44,053 nucleotides of DNA. It comes from Thermoanaerobaculia bacterium (lineage in GTDB: Bacteria > Acidobacteriota > Thermoanaerobaculia > Thermoanaerobaculales > Sulfomarinibacteraceae). Below, in pieces: positions 6,574 through 14,416 of the stretch. The position numbers were made by a program, and so were the translations under genes. The notes below the pieces were generated by a model. It saw only the letters and a list, made by a program, of their open reading frames with translations. It did not search any database and was not told the origin of the DNA. The DNA lies in NCBI GenBank assembly GCA_027067575.1, contig JAMOVQ010000081.1, forward strand, positions 1 through 44,053, read 5' to 3'. Within the stretch, counting starts at the first letter, position 1, and each line of letters opens with the position of its first letter.

Positions 6574-7821
6574 ATGGGGACGACGAGCGGAAAGAGACGG
6601 TGCGCGGGGGAGACCGCGCTGGCGCTGGCTGGCGGCGGACCGGTCGGCGCGATTTACGAGATCGGTGCCTTGAGAGCGCTGGAGGAGGCGATCGAGGGTC
6701 TCGACCTCAACGACCTCTGCCACTACGTCGGCGTCAGCTCCGGCGCGTTCCTCGGCGCCTGCCTGGCCAACGGACTGACCACGGCCCAGCTGTGCCGTTC
6801 CATCGTCAAGGAGGAGCCGGGCGAGCACCCGTTCGTCCCGGAGACGTTCCTGAGTCCCGCCGTCGACGCCGTTGTCCGGGGCGCTACGCGGATTCCACGG
6901 CTCGTGCTCGAGGCGCTCAACGCCTACCTCCGGAACCCCCGTGACCTCTCGTTCGTCGAGTCCATGACGCGGCTCGCCCGGGCGCTGCCCGTCGGTGTGC
7001 TGCGCAACGAGCCCATCGCGGAGTTCCTGGAGCGGATCTTCTCGATCAAGGGCCGTACCAACGACTTCCGCAAGCTCGAGAAACGGCTCGTGGTCGTCGC
7101 CACGGATCTCGACGCCGCGCGCCCCGTGCTGTTCGGCGAACCGGGCATGGACCACGTGCCGATCTCGAAGGCCGTCCAGGCGAGCACGGCGCTCCCCGGC
7201 GTCTACCCTCCGGTCCTGATCGACGACCGGTACTACGTGGACGGGGTGCTTCTCAAGACCGTCCACGGCTCGGCGGCGCTCGAGGATGGTGCCTCCCTGC
7301 TGTTCGCCATCAATCCGATCGTCCCGGTGGACACGTTCCAGGCCGTGGAGCTCGGCGTGCTGAAGAGCGGCCACCTGATCGACCGCGGGCTCCCCGCCAT
7401 CATGGCTCAGACGCTCCGGACGATCATCCACGCGAGGGCCGTGCAGGGGTTCGCCAGCTACGCGAGCCGCTACCCCGATGCGGACGTTCTGCTCTTCGAG
7501 CCCCGGCGGGACGACTACCGGATGTTCTTCATCAACGTCTTCAGCTTCGCGGCGCGGAAAGAGATCTGCGACCACGCCTACCGCAGCGTCCGGCGTCAGC
7601 TCCGCACCCGGGAGCGCGAGATCGCCCCGAAGTTGCGCCGCCACGGCTACCGGCTGGACATGGAGATCCTCGCCGACGAGAACCGGTCGGTCTGGGAGTC
7701 CGTGGGGCTCGGCGAGGACCTGGAGCCCCTGGTGCCCCAGGCCCAGCCCGTCCGCCACGACGTTGCCGCAAGGCTCCAGGACGCCCTGGCCCGCCTCGAG
7801 GCCGTGGTCGGCGAGGGGTGA
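6574..7821 (+). CDS. Patatin-like lipase, candidate PHA depolymerase
   Basis: This 415-residue patatin-family serine hydrolase has a glycine-rich oxyanion loop LAGGGPVGAIYEIGAL (18-33), the nucleophile elbow GVSSG with S55, and the catalytic aspartate in YYVDG (D223). That is a complete Ser-Asp dyad. There is no signal peptide, so it acts in the cytoplasm. Ribosome binding site GGAGGG (6560-6565) lies 24 bp after the phasin-like gene, so the three genes form one operon. The family hydrolyses lipid acyl esters, but some intracellular PHA depolymerases are also patatin-like. The position with phaR and a phasin makes polymer turnover a reasonable inference; it has not been shown. Confidence 0.85.
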   Translation: MGTTSGKRRCAGETALALAGGGPVGAIYEIGALRALEEAIEGLDLNDLCHYVGVSSGAFLGACLANGLTTAQLCRSIVKEEPGEHPFVPETFLSPAVDAVVRGATRIPRLVLEALNAYLRNPRDLSFVESMTRLARALPVGVLRNEPIAEFLERIFSIKGRTNDFRKLEKRLVVVATDLDAARPVLFGEPGMDHVPISKAVQASTALPGVYPPVLIDDRYYVDGVLLKTVHGSAALEDGASLLFAINPIVPVDTFQAVELGVLKSGHLIDRGLPAIMAQTLRTIIHARAVQGFASYASRYPDADVLLFEPRRDDYRMFFINVFSFAARKEICDHAYRSVRRQLRTREREIAPKLRRHGYRLDMEILADENRSVWESVGLGEDLEPLVPQAQPVRHDVAARLQDALARLEAVVGEG

Positions 7822-7903
7822 GCCGCCCGCCCGACGGGACGGTCATCCCTCCCGGACGATGACGACCGGCGGCATTCCCGGAAGCGCCGCCTCAGAGGCG
7901 CCG

Positions 7904-8488
7904 TCAGCGGCTCAGCGGATGATCTCCGAGAACCCGGACGTCCTCCAGGAAGCCGTCCATCCCGTCGAAGTCCTCGTAGGTCACGTGCCCGGCGCCGTCC
8001 ACCTCGACCCGGGCGGCCACGTGCAGCTCGCCCTCACCGTGGCCGCGGTCGTCGATGTGGAGGTCGAGGACGCCGAACGGATACTCCAGTGACTCCTCCC
8101 CGAACTGCTGCTCGCGGACCTGGATCCGCCGGGGCGTCAGAAACAGCATCCGCCAGCCGCCGTCCTCCGTCCGCGCCGCGACCACAAGGGCGATGGGCAA
8201 CGTCATGGCCCCGAGCTGGACCTCGCCGTCGTTCCGTCCACGGAGCGTCGACAGCAGCGCCTGCTGTCCGCCACGCTCCAGGATCCCGGCGAACCGCCGT
8301 GCCTGCTCCACCGGCGTGAACCGGTACGCCGCGAACGTCACGGGCATCCGGCGCGTCCCTTGGCTCGAGTCCACCACCGCCGTCGCCGCGATCCGCCGCG
8401 GCGGTCCGTCCCCGCTCCCCGCCCTCGCCACGCCGCAGGCGAGCAGCAACGCCACCGCCACACCCGTCGCCGTCATCGTCCCTCGCAT
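7904..8488 (-). CDS. Secreted protein of unknown function
   Basis: The 194-residue product begins with a clear signal peptide (MRGTMTATGVAVALLLACGVARAG) after a good ribosome binding site (GGAGG, 8493-8497). The mature part is rich in predicted beta strands and contains MPVTFAAYRFTPVEQARRFAGILERGG and a final acidic segment (TYEDFDGMDGFLEDVRVLGD). I do not recognise the family. It is divergent from the TetR gene, with 72 bp between the two starts, so TetR may control it. It converges with the patatin-like gene, leaving an 82-bp gap with only a weak hairpin (7884-7901). Confidence 0.75.
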   Translation of the reverse strand: MRGTMTATGVAVALLLACGVARAGSGDGPPRRIAATAVVDSSQGTRRMPVTFAAYRFTPVEQARRFAGILERGGQQALLSTLRGRNDGEVQLGAMTLPIALVVAARTEDGGWRMLFLTPRRIQVREQQFGEESLEYPFGVLDLHIDDRGHGEGELHVAARVEVDGAGHVTYEDFDGMDGFLEDVRVLGDHPLSR

Positions 8489-8538
8489 CCCGGCCTCCGT
8501 TCGCTTCCAGCGTACCACTCCGCACGCCGGACCTCGTG

Positions 8539-8544
8539 TAGACT
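8539..8544 (+). promoter_or_regulatory. -10 box (TAGACT) of the TetR gene
   Basis: TAGACT lies 16 nt before the TetR ATG, with GGGAGGTG (8551-8558) between them. The 72-bp divergent gap 8489-8560 is the likely place for a TetR operator, but I see no clear palindrome in it. Confidence 0.4.
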
Positions 8545-8560
8545 CCCGCCGGGAGGTGCC

Positions 8561-9178
8561 ATGCCCGAGTCCACGAACCGGAAGGCCGAGATCCTCCGCA
8601 GTGCGGCCCGTTCGATGCTCGAGCACGGGTACGACGGCGCCTCGATGGACCGGATCGCCGAGGAAGCCGGCGTCACCAAGCCCGGCCTGTATTATCACTT
8701 CGAGAGCAAGGCCGAGCTGCTGGCCGCCGTGATGGGGTTCGCCATGGACGAGCTCGAGCGGGAGACCCGTGCGGCGCTCGAAGGCGTCGAGGGACCCGTA
8801 CCGCGCCTCCGGGCGATCCTCCATACCCATGCCTCCATGATCTGCAGCGACCACGACCGGGCGTTCACCCTCCTGATCACCACGGAGCTCGACTCCCTCC
8901 GCCCCCGAGACCGCCGGGCCGTCGCCGAGCGGCTGCGCACCTACCTGAACACCGTCCGTTCCTCCCTGGAGGAGCTCGAGGCCGCCGGCCTCCTCCGGCC
9001 CGGTCTCGATCCCACCGTCGCCGCCCATACCCTCCTCGGGGCCGTGGCCTGGCTCTCGTTCTGGTTCCGTCCGAACGGCCGGCTCGACGGCCCCACCGTC
9101 GCATCCCAGGTGACGGAGATGGCCCTGGCCGCAGTGGTCCCCGACGCGCACCGCCACGGGGATCCAGTGCGCCGCTGA
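8561..9178 (+). CDS. TetR/AcrR-family transcriptional regulator
   Basis: The 205-residue repressor has the usual N-terminal helix-turn-helix: RKAEILRSAARSMLEHGYDGASMDRIAEEAGVTKPGLYYHFESKAELLAAVM, residues 7-58. The C-terminal half is the helical ligand-binding and dimer domain (TetR_C type, with an RLRAILHTHASMI segment near 85). Start and ribosome binding site are unambiguous. It is divergent from the secreted protein gene, which is the most obvious target, and may also repress itself. The ligand cannot be predicted. Confidence 0.9.
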   Translation: MPESTNRKAEILRSAARSMLEHGYDGASMDRIAEEAGVTKPGLYYHFESKAELLAAVMGFAMDELERETRAALEGVEGPVPRLRAILHTHASMICSDHDRAFTLLITTELDSLRPRDRRAVAERLRTYLNTVRSSLEELEAAGLLRPGLDPTVAAHTLLGAVAWLSFWFRPNGRLDGPTVASQVTEMALAAVVPDAHRHGDPVRR

Positions 9179-9201
9179 GGGGGCTGGGAGGGGGCCTCTG
9201 C

Positions 9202-9207
9202 TACCCT
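9202..9207 (+). promoter_or_regulatory. Leaderless-type -10 box (TACCCT) of tadA
   Basis: TACCCT is followed by exactly six bases and then the tadA GTG. No ribosome binding site lies between, so translation would begin at the 5' end of the mRNA. Confidence 0.5.
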
Positions 9208-9213
9208 CGGGGC

Positions 9214-9693
9214 GTGTTGCCGGAGTGGGTGTTCGACGAGAATGACCGCCGCCTGATGCGCGAGGCGCTGGAGGAGGCGGCGTCCGCGGCGGCGCGGGGC
9301 GAGGTGCCCGTGGGCGCCGTGGTCTCGCGCGGGGGGACGGTGCTCGCCCGGGCGGGGAACGGGAGGGAGGCGCTCCACGACCCGTCGGCCCACGCGGAGA
9401 TCCTCGTCATGCGGCGCGCCGGCGAGTTGCTGGGCGACTGGCGCCTCGATGGGTGCACGCTCCACGTGACGCTGGAACCGTGTCCCATGTGCGTCACCGC
9501 CTGCCGGCAGGCGCGGCTCGACCTCGTGGTCTGGGGTGCGCCCGACCCGCGGGCTGGCGCGTGCGGCACGGTGCTCGACCTCGCCGGGGATCCCAGGCTC
9601 GGCCCGCCGCTGGCGCACCGGGGAGGGCTCATGGCTGCCGAGGCCACGGGGCTCCTCCGGGCGTTCTTTGCCAAACGGCGGGAATCGTCGTAG
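9214..9693 (+). CDS. tadA: tRNA-specific adenosine deaminase
   Basis: The 159-residue cytidine-deaminase-fold enzyme converts A34 of tRNA-Arg(ACG) to inosine. The zinc site is complete: HAE (H60, E62) and LEPCPMC (C90, C93). The GTG start at 9214 is supported by a TANNNT box 6 nt upstream and by the homology start. Its TAG stop (9691-9693) is part of the -10 box of the next promoter, which serves the two tRNA-Ser genes and SRP RNA. Confidence 0.93.
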   Translation: MLPEWVFDENDRRLMREALEEAASAAARGEVPVGAVVSRGGTVLARAGNGREALHDPSAHAEILVMRRAGELLGDWRLDGCTLHVTLEPCPMCVTACRQARLDLVVWGAPDPRAGACGTVLDLAGDPRLGPPLAHRGGLMAAEATGLLRAFFAKRRESS

Positions 9694-9696
9694 AAT
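9668..9696 (+). promoter_or_regulatory. Promoter of the tRNA-Ser / SRP RNA unit
   Basis: TTGCCA (9668-9673) and TAGAAT (9691-9696) are 17 bp apart. The -35 box lies inside the tadA coding region and the -10 box includes the tadA stop codon. Transcription would start about 8 nt before the first tRNA. Confidence 0.7.
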
Positions 9697-9710
9697 GTCG
9701 GCCCGTTTGC

Positions 9711-9800
9711 GGAGAGGTGCCGGAGTGGTCGAACGGGGCGGTCTCGAAAACCGTTGACCCTTCACGGGGTCCGTGGGTTCGAATCCCACCCTCTCCGCCA
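9711..9800 (+). tRNA. tRNA-Ser (anticodon CGA)
   Basis: The acceptor stem pairs GGAGAGG (9711-9717) with CCTCTCC (9790-9796), followed by discriminator G and an encoded CCA. The anticodon loop is CTCGAAA with anticodon CGA at 9745-9747, reading UCG. A long variable arm (about 9755-9772) marks it as class II serine tRNA. The T arm has GGGTTCGAATCCC. Confidence 0.95.
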
Positions 9801-9818
9801 CGGTCTTTGCAGTCGAAC

Positions 9819-9908
<90 letters not shown>

Positions 9909-9919
9909 GCAGGTGTCTC

Positions 9920-10046
9920 GGAGCCCACCCTGGAGCCCGGGCCCTGTGCATCGCCCACCTCCGAACCGTGTCAGGCCCGGAAGGGAGCAGCACTCAGGAG
10001 GACCGTGGCGAGTGCCGCAGGCCGCCCGGGTTCCATGGTGGGCTCC
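9920..10046 (+). ncRNA. ffs: Signal recognition particle RNA (4.5S type)
   Basis: The conserved Ffh-binding hairpin tip is present: GTGTCAGG, then CCCGGAAGGGAGCAGC with the GGAA tetraloop at 9979-9982. The ends pair closely: GGAGCCCACC at 9920-9929 with GGTGGGCTCC at 10037-10046, and GGAGCCCGGG with CCCGGGTTCC just inside. The length of about 127 nt fits a bacterial SRP RNA without the Alu domain. The RNA binds Ffh and directs nascent membrane and secreted proteins to FtsY. It starts 12 bp after the second tRNA-Ser, so all three are probably one transcript. Confidence 0.92.
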
Positions 10047-10095
10047 GGTTTCCCAGAGGGGCGGGCAGGACCGCCGGCGTGGAATGGAGGATGCG

Positions 10096-10536
10096 ATGGG
10101 CGATTCGGTGACGACTCGTGTGAAATGGGTCGAGGGCCACCGGTTCGTGGCGACCACGGGATCGGGGTTCTCCCTCGTGCTGGACAACCCCCACCGCGAA
10201 GACGGCGCGGCCGCATCACCGATGGAGCTGCTCCTGGTCTCCCTGGCCGGCTGTACCGGTGTGGACGTGGTGGCGATCCTCGAGAAGATGCGCCAGCCAC
10301 TGGACCGGTTCGAAGTGGTGGCGGAAGGGTTCCGCGCTCCGGAACACCCGCGGGTCTACACCGAGGTGGACGTGGTCTACCGCGCGTGGGGCGACGGGCT
10401 CAAGCCGGCAAAGCTCCGCCGAGCCGTGGAGCTCTCCGAGGGGAAGTTCTGTTCGGTCTCCGCCATGCTGAAGCCCACTGTCCGGATCAACGTCCGGATC
10501 GAGCTCAACGGCGAGCCGCTGCCGGACGAGATCTGA
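10096..10536 (+). CDS. OsmC-family peroxiredoxin-like protein
   Basis: The 146-residue protein belongs to the OsmC/Ohr fold, which reduces organic hydroperoxides using two cysteines. Both are present: C53 in LAGCTGVDVV and C119 in GKFCSVSAML. The ASPMELLLVSLAGCTGVDVV block is typical of the YhfA-like branch. I choose the ATG at 10096 because GGAGG (10086-10090) lies 5 nt upstream; an ATG at 10084 would overlap that site. It lies 49 bp downstream of SRP RNA. The substrate is not known. Confidence 0.88.
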   Translation: MGDSVTTRVKWVEGHRFVATTGSGFSLVLDNPHREDGAAASPMELLLVSLAGCTGVDVVAILEKMRQPLDRFEVVAEGFRAPEHPRVYTEVDVVYRAWGDGLKPAKLRRAVELSEGKFCSVSAMLKPTVRINVRIELNGEPLPDEI

Positions 10537-10566
10537 TCCCCCTCCGGTGCCGGCCGGGGAGGGGAG

Positions 10567-10572
10567 TACAAT
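10567..10572 (+). promoter_or_regulatory. -10 box (TACAAT) of the chalcone-isomerase-like gene
   Basis: TACAAT lies 34 nt before the ATG at 10607. A ribosome binding site GGGAGG is at 10595-10600. The -35 region is not recognisable. Confidence 0.4.
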
Positions 10573-10606
10573 GATGGCGGCCGACAGAACGACTGGGAGG
10601 TGCGTG

Positions 10607-11164
10607 ATGAAGCGGATCGTTGTGCTGATGGCGGTCGCCGCCATGGTCGTCTCCATGGGGATGGCAGGGGAGCTCGCCGGCGTCAAGGTTCCGGACCAGG
10701 TGACGATCGACGGGACGACCCTCCACCTGAACGGGATGGGAGTCCGGAAGAAGCTCTGGATCAAGGTGTACGTCGGAGCGCTGTACCTGGAGCACCCGAA
10801 CCACTCCGCGAATCAGATCCTCCAGGACGAGGGGTTCAAGCGGCTGGAGATGCACTTCCTGACGAACAAGGCGACGAAGAAGCGGATGGACAGCGCATGG
10901 GACGAGGGGTTCGAGGAGAACAACCCCGAACAGTACGCTGCGATCAGGGAGCGTGTCGACCAGCTCAAGGGGTTCTTCGGGGACATGAAGGTCGGTGACG
11001 TCATCGCCTTCACCATCACCCCCGAGGGCGAGACGAGGATCGAGCTCAACGGAGAGCTCAAGGGCACGATCGCCGGGAAGGACTTCGCCACCGCGTTGCT
11101 GCGGGTCTGGCTCGGTCCGAAGCCGCCATCCGAGGACCTCAAGAAGGGGCTCCTGGGCCTCTGA
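10607..11164 (+). CDS. Exported chalcone-isomerase-like protein
   Basis: The 185-residue protein has a signal peptide (MKRIVVLMAVAAMVVSMGMAG) and a chalcone-isomerase-like domain. The domain is seen in VKVPDQVTIDGTTLHLNGMGVRKK (near residues 26-50), KVYVGALYLE, MHFLTNKATKKRM and the end FATALLRVWLGPKPPSEDLKKGLLGL. Bacterial members are periplasmic or surface proteins related to fatty-acid-binding proteins; they lack flavonoid chemistry and their ligand is unknown. The ATG at 10607 has GGGAGG 6 nt upstream. A strong hairpin follows the gene. Confidence 0.85.
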   Translation: MKRIVVLMAVAAMVVSMGMAGELAGVKVPDQVTIDGTTLHLNGMGVRKKLWIKVYVGALYLEHPNHSANQILQDEGFKRLEMHFLTNKATKKRMDSAWDEGFEENNPEQYAAIRERVDQLKGFFGDMKVGDVIAFTITPEGETRIELNGELKGTIAGKDFATALLRVWLGPKPPSEDLKKGLLGL

Positions 11165-11178
11165 CGGCCTGTTGACAC

Positions 11179-11214
11179 CGCGGAGGCGGGCCGGATGCCG
11201 GACCCGCCTCCGCG
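11179..11214 (+). terminator. Stem-loop after the chalcone-isomerase-like gene
   Basis: A 12-bp perfect stem (11179-11190 with 11203-11214) encloses a CCGG...CCGG loop that can pair further. No T run follows, so it would be a factor-assisted terminator or an mRNA-stabilising hairpin. Confidence 0.55.
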
Positions 11215-11241
11215 ATCTCCATCGACGGGGACGGATTCACG

Positions 11242-11982
11242 GTGAAGACGCTTTCTGTGATCGTACCGGTCTACAACGAGGAGGCCACGGTGGCGGCTCT
11301 TCTCTCCGCCGTGTGCTCCGCGCCCCTCCCCCGGGGGGTTGCGTCACTGGAGCTCGTCGTGGTGGACGATGCGTCCGCCGACGGAACGTGGTCCGTGGTG
11401 GAGGGGTTCACCCCCGCGGAACGGAGCGACGGGCGAGCCATCGACGTCAGGCGCACCCGGCACGATCGGAACCGCGGCAAGGGCGCCGCGCTCCGGACGG
11501 GGTTTGGTCTGGCGACGGGCGATATCCTCCTCATCCAGGACGCCGACCTCGAGTACGACCCGCGGGAGTACCCCGTCCTCCTCGAACCCATCCTCGAGGA
11601 CAAGGCCGACGTGGTCTACGGATCACGGTTCCTGGGAGGACCTCATCGAGTCCTCTTCTTCTGGCACTTCATGGGAAACAGGTTCCTGACTCTGCTCTCC
11701 AACATGCTGACCGACCTCAACCTGACGGACATGGAGACCTGCTACAAGGTTTTCACCCGCCCCGTCCTGGAAGGGCTGCGGCTTCGGTCGGACCGGTTTG
11801 GGTTCGAACCCGAGTTCACCGCGGGCGTCTCCCGCCTCCGCTGCCGGATTTACGAGGTGCCCATCTCCTACCACGGCAGGACGTACGAGGAGGGGAAGAA
11901 GATCGGCTGGAAGGACGGGATCGAGGCCGTCTGGTGCATCATCCGGTACAACCTCCTCCAGCCGCCGGTCGAACGCGGCTGA
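11242..11982 (+). CDS. Family 2 glycosyltransferase (DPM1-like)
   Basis: The 246-residue GT-A enzyme moves a sugar from a nucleotide donor to a lipid or glycan acceptor at the cytoplasmic membrane face. It begins [13 protein letters not shown], has [12 protein letters not shown] (40-50), [12 protein letters not shown] and the metal-binding QDADLEYDP (D100, D102). The segment [17 protein letters not shown] and the ending [24 protein letters not shown] are typical of polyprenyl-phosphate glycosyltransferases of the DPM1 type. No C-terminal membrane segments are seen. The start is GTG at 11242. It lies upstream of the exopolysaccharide export genes and may supply a lipid-linked sugar, but those genes have their own promoter. 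Confidence 0.9.
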   Translation: MKTLSVIVPVYNEEATVAALLSAVCSAPLPRGVASLELVVVDDASADGTWSVVEGFTPAERSDGRAIDVRRTRHDRNRGKGAALRTGFGLATGDILLIQDADLEYDPREYPVLLEPILEDKADVVYGSRFLGGPHRVLFFWHFMGNRFLTLLSNMLTDLNLTDMETCYKVFTRPVLEGLRLRSDRFGFEPEFTAGVSRLRCRIYEVPISYHGRTYEEGKKIGWKDGIEAVWCIIRYNLLQPPVERG

Positions 11983-12107
11983 GGATCGGCCGACGCCCGG
12001 CTCCAGATCGAGGCCGGGTTCATGGGAAGCCATCGGTCCTGCTGGATCCATCACGCGTGAAATGGTGGGACGCCAGACACCGGGGAACCACTCGAGGAAA
12101 CACCACC

Positions 12108-12137
12108 TTGACGAGGACTGCCGGAACAGTCTACAGT
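12108..12137 (+). promoter_or_regulatory. Promoter of the exopolysaccharide export operon
   Basis: TTGACG (12108-12113) and TACAGT (12132-12137) are 18 bp apart. The leader to the first gene is about 68 nt and contains a 16-base tandem repeat. The rest of the gap 11983-12107 shows no gene. Confidence 0.65.
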
Positions 12138-12163
12138 CACGGCGATATGTTTCCCGCGGTAGA

Positions 12164-12195
12164 GCGGGATCTTCAGCGGGTGGGATCTTCAACGG
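12164..12195 (+). repeat. Tandem 16-base repeat in the export operon leader
   Basis: GCGGGATCTTCAGCGG (12164-12179) is followed directly by GTGGGATCTTCAACGG (12180-12195), with two differences. It lies in the untranslated leader just before the ribosome binding site and could bind a regulator or RNA. Confidence 0.6.
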
Positions 12196-12211
12196 AAGGG
12201 ACGACGACCGG

Positions 12212-13450
12212 ATGAAACCGATTTTCATACTGGGGATGATTCTCATGGTCCTTTTGCTGGCCGTCCTGCCGGCTGCGGCCCAGGAGTCGCCCCCGCCGCC
12301 CGGGAGAGTCGATCCTGGTGAGGCGATCCCTCTCGGACCGTTCATCTTCAGTCCGGCAATCGATCTGTCGTGGGAGTCGCGGGACAACATCTTCTTCACG
12401 CCCCGCGACACCGTCGACGACACGATCTGGACGGCCCGGGCGCGGTTGCTCTTCGAGCTGCCCGTCCTCAACTCCTATCTGAGCTTCTGCTACACCCCCC
12501 AGTACCGCGAGTACAAGGACTTCGACCTCGAGGAGAACTGGTCCCACTTCGTGGATGTCGGGGGGGTGTTCGAGTTCTCCAACGGGCTGCACATCGTCCC
12601 GACGTACCGGTACGTGTCCGGGATGCTGGAGACCCGGGAGGTCGATCCCGGCGGCGAGCTGATGTGGGGTGACCGCCGCTTCGACAAGAACGATGCGGGG
12701 GTCCGGCTCGACTACTGGCTCTCCCCGGTGAACGGGATCTCGTTCGAGGGTGAGTTCATCGATATCGACTACGATGGCGAGCCGACGTTCCGTTCGTTCT
12801 ACGACTACTCCAGACAGTGGTTCGGGGCCGCGTGGCTCCACCAGTTGAGCCCGACCCTCGTGATGGAGGTCTGGTACCGGCACGGCATCTTCGATGCGGA
12901 CACGATTGCGGATTTCCGCGACTCCTCGACCGACGAGATCACGGTTGCCTTCCGCGGCAAGATCAATCCGGTCCTGACATCGACGTTCGAGATCGGCTGG
13001 AGGGCGACCGACCTCGACGAGACGGCACCCGAGCTGATCGAGCTGGGGTACGACGACTATTCCGGTCTCGCCTTTCGCGGGGGGCTGAGCTGGGAGCTCG
13101 GGCACCAATCCGACCTCGATCTCGACCTCGTGCGGCAGGATTACCCCTCGGGTTACGGGCTGAACGCCTTCTACACCCACACCGGCGGCAGTCTCCGCTA
13201 CCGTCTCCAGCGGGAACGGCTGTTCGGTCACATCCAGTTCGGATACTGGAACAACGACTACGACGTCCGGGACGTCCTCACGGGCGAGAGCCGCTCCGAC
13301 GACATCACGGAGATCGGGGTCGGTGTGGGGTACCGGTTCAACGACATCCTCTCCCTGCGGGCCAGCTACCTGTACCAGGATCGTGACACGACGGACCGTC
13401 TTTCCTACGACGTCAACACCTTCCTGGTGGGGCTGACGGTGGGGTTCTGA
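12212..13450 (+). CDS. Outer-membrane beta-barrel protein of the exopolysaccharide locus
   Basis: The 412-residue protein has a signal peptide (about 1-24, ending LPAAAQE) followed by alternating strands rich in aromatic residues, such as NSYLSFCYTPQYREYKDF and NGISFEGEFIDIDYDGE. It ends FLVGLTVGF; a C-terminal phenylalanine strand is the usual signal for insertion by the BAM machinery. About 16-18 strands could fit. Barrels of this kind sit beside Wza/Wzc genes in several exopolysaccharide loci, where they may help polymer cross the outer membrane. The ATG at 12212 follows GGAAGGG (12194-12200). The exact family is not recognised. Confidence 0.8.
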   Translation: MKPIFILGMILMVLLLAVLPAAAQESPPPPGRVDPGEAIPLGPFIFSPAIDLSWESRDNIFFTPRDTVDDTIWTARARLLFELPVLNSYLSFCYTPQYREYKDFDLEENWSHFVDVGGVFEFSNGLHIVPTYRYVSGMLETREVDPGGELMWGDRRFDKNDAGVRLDYWLSPVNGISFEGEFIDIDYDGEPTFRSFYDYSRQWFGAAWLHQLSPTLVMEVWYRHGIFDADTIADFRDSSTDEITVAFRGKINPVLTSTFEIGWRATDLDETAPELIELGYDDYSGLAFRGGLSWELGHQSDLDLDLVRQDYPSGYGLNAFYTHTGGSLRYRLQRERLFGHIQFGYWNNDYDVRDVLTGESRSDDITEIGVGVGYRFNDILSLRASYLYQDRDTTDRLSYDVNTFLVGLTVGF

Positions 13451-13473
13451 CGGGGACTGCGCCGGGTCTGGGG

Positions 13474-14364
13474 ATGAGGAGCCGTCACGGAGTCGTGGGT
13501 CTCGTTCTCCTGGCGGCCCTCGTGCAGCCGCTGGCTCTCGGTGCACAGGAGCCGGCCGGTGCCCCCGGGACGACTCCGGTCTCGCCAGGGGCGGCCGTGG
13601 GGCGCCAGGTGGCTCCCTACACCGTCGGGGCGGGGGACATCCTGCACATCCAGTCGTTCCAGCACGACGAGATATCGGGTGACTTCATGGTCGAAGACGA
13701 CGGAAGCATCACGTTCCCCCTGCTCGGGAAGGTTCCGGTCGCCGGCCTGACAGCCACGGCGGTCGCGGCAAAGATCGAACGTCTCTTAGAGAAGGACTAC
13801 TACGTGGACGTCCAGGTCCAGACCGAGATCAAGCGGTACCGCTCGCGGCCCGTGACCGTGCTTGGCGAGGTCCAGAACCCTGGCACGTACTACCTGGAGG
13901 GACCTGCCACGCTGGCCCAGATCGTGGCCGAGGCGGGCGGACTGAAGTCCTCGGCGGGAACGACCGTCGAGGTCCGGCGTCAGGAACGGGATCCGGAGTC
14001 CGGCGACATGGTCCAGAGGGTCTACACCTTTCCTGCGGACCACATGGTCTCGGGGCGTGACTCGGACATCGAGATCCGTGCGGGCGACATCGTCTGGGTT
14101 TCGACCAAGCAGCTCTGCTTCGTCACGGGAGAGGTCGCCCACCCTGGACAGTACGAGCTTCACCCCGAGATGACGCTCATGCAGGCGATCACCCAGGCCG
14201 GCGGGCTCGGGAAGTTCGCATCCCAGGAGGTGGAGATCCATCGGGGAACCGGGGGAGAGAAGACGATCCTCCGGTTCGATCTCGGCAAGATCCGGAAGGG
14301 CAAGCAGAGGGATCCACTCATCCAGGCGGACGACGTCATCATCGTCCGGCGCCGCTTCTTCTGA
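13474..14364 (+). CDS. Wza-like polysaccharide export protein (SLBB)
   Basis: The 296-residue periplasmic or outer-membrane protein has a signal peptide (1-24), a Poly_export domain from about residue 49 (YTVGAGDILHIQSFQHDEISG through LLEKDYYVDVQV) and two SLBB domains: VTVLGEVQNPGTYYLEGPATLAQIVAEAGG, and CFVTGEVAHPGQYELHPEMTLMQAITQAGG near residues 213-243. No lipobox cysteine is seen, unlike Escherichia coli Wza, and the C-terminal amphipathic helix that forms the outer-membrane pore is absent. The separate barrel gene just upstream may supply that function. It lies 23 bp after the barrel gene and just before the Wzc-like gene. Confidence 0.92.
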   Translation: MRSRHGVVGLVLLAALVQPLALGAQEPAGAPGTTPVSPGAAVGRQVAPYTVGAGDILHIQSFQHDEISGDFMVEDDGSITFPLLGKVPVAGLTATAVAAKIERLLEKDYYVDVQVQTEIKRYRSRPVTVLGEVQNPGTYYLEGPATLAQIVAEAGGLKSSAGTTVEVRRQERDPESGDMVQRVYTFPADHMVSGRDSDIEIRAGDIVWVSTKQLCFVTGEVAHPGQYELHPEMTLMQAITQAGGLGKFASQEVEIHRGTGGEKTILRFDLGKIRKGKQRDPLIQADDVIIVRRRFF

Positions 14365-14416
14365 ACATGGTGGCGTGATGATGATGGAGCACCGGGAACA
14401 CGACGGAGGGGACGAG

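Noticed and set aside
11171-11200. TTGACA at 11172 as promoter of the glycosyltransferase gene
   Set aside because: No -10 box lies 16-18 bp downstream, and the site overlaps the stem-loop.
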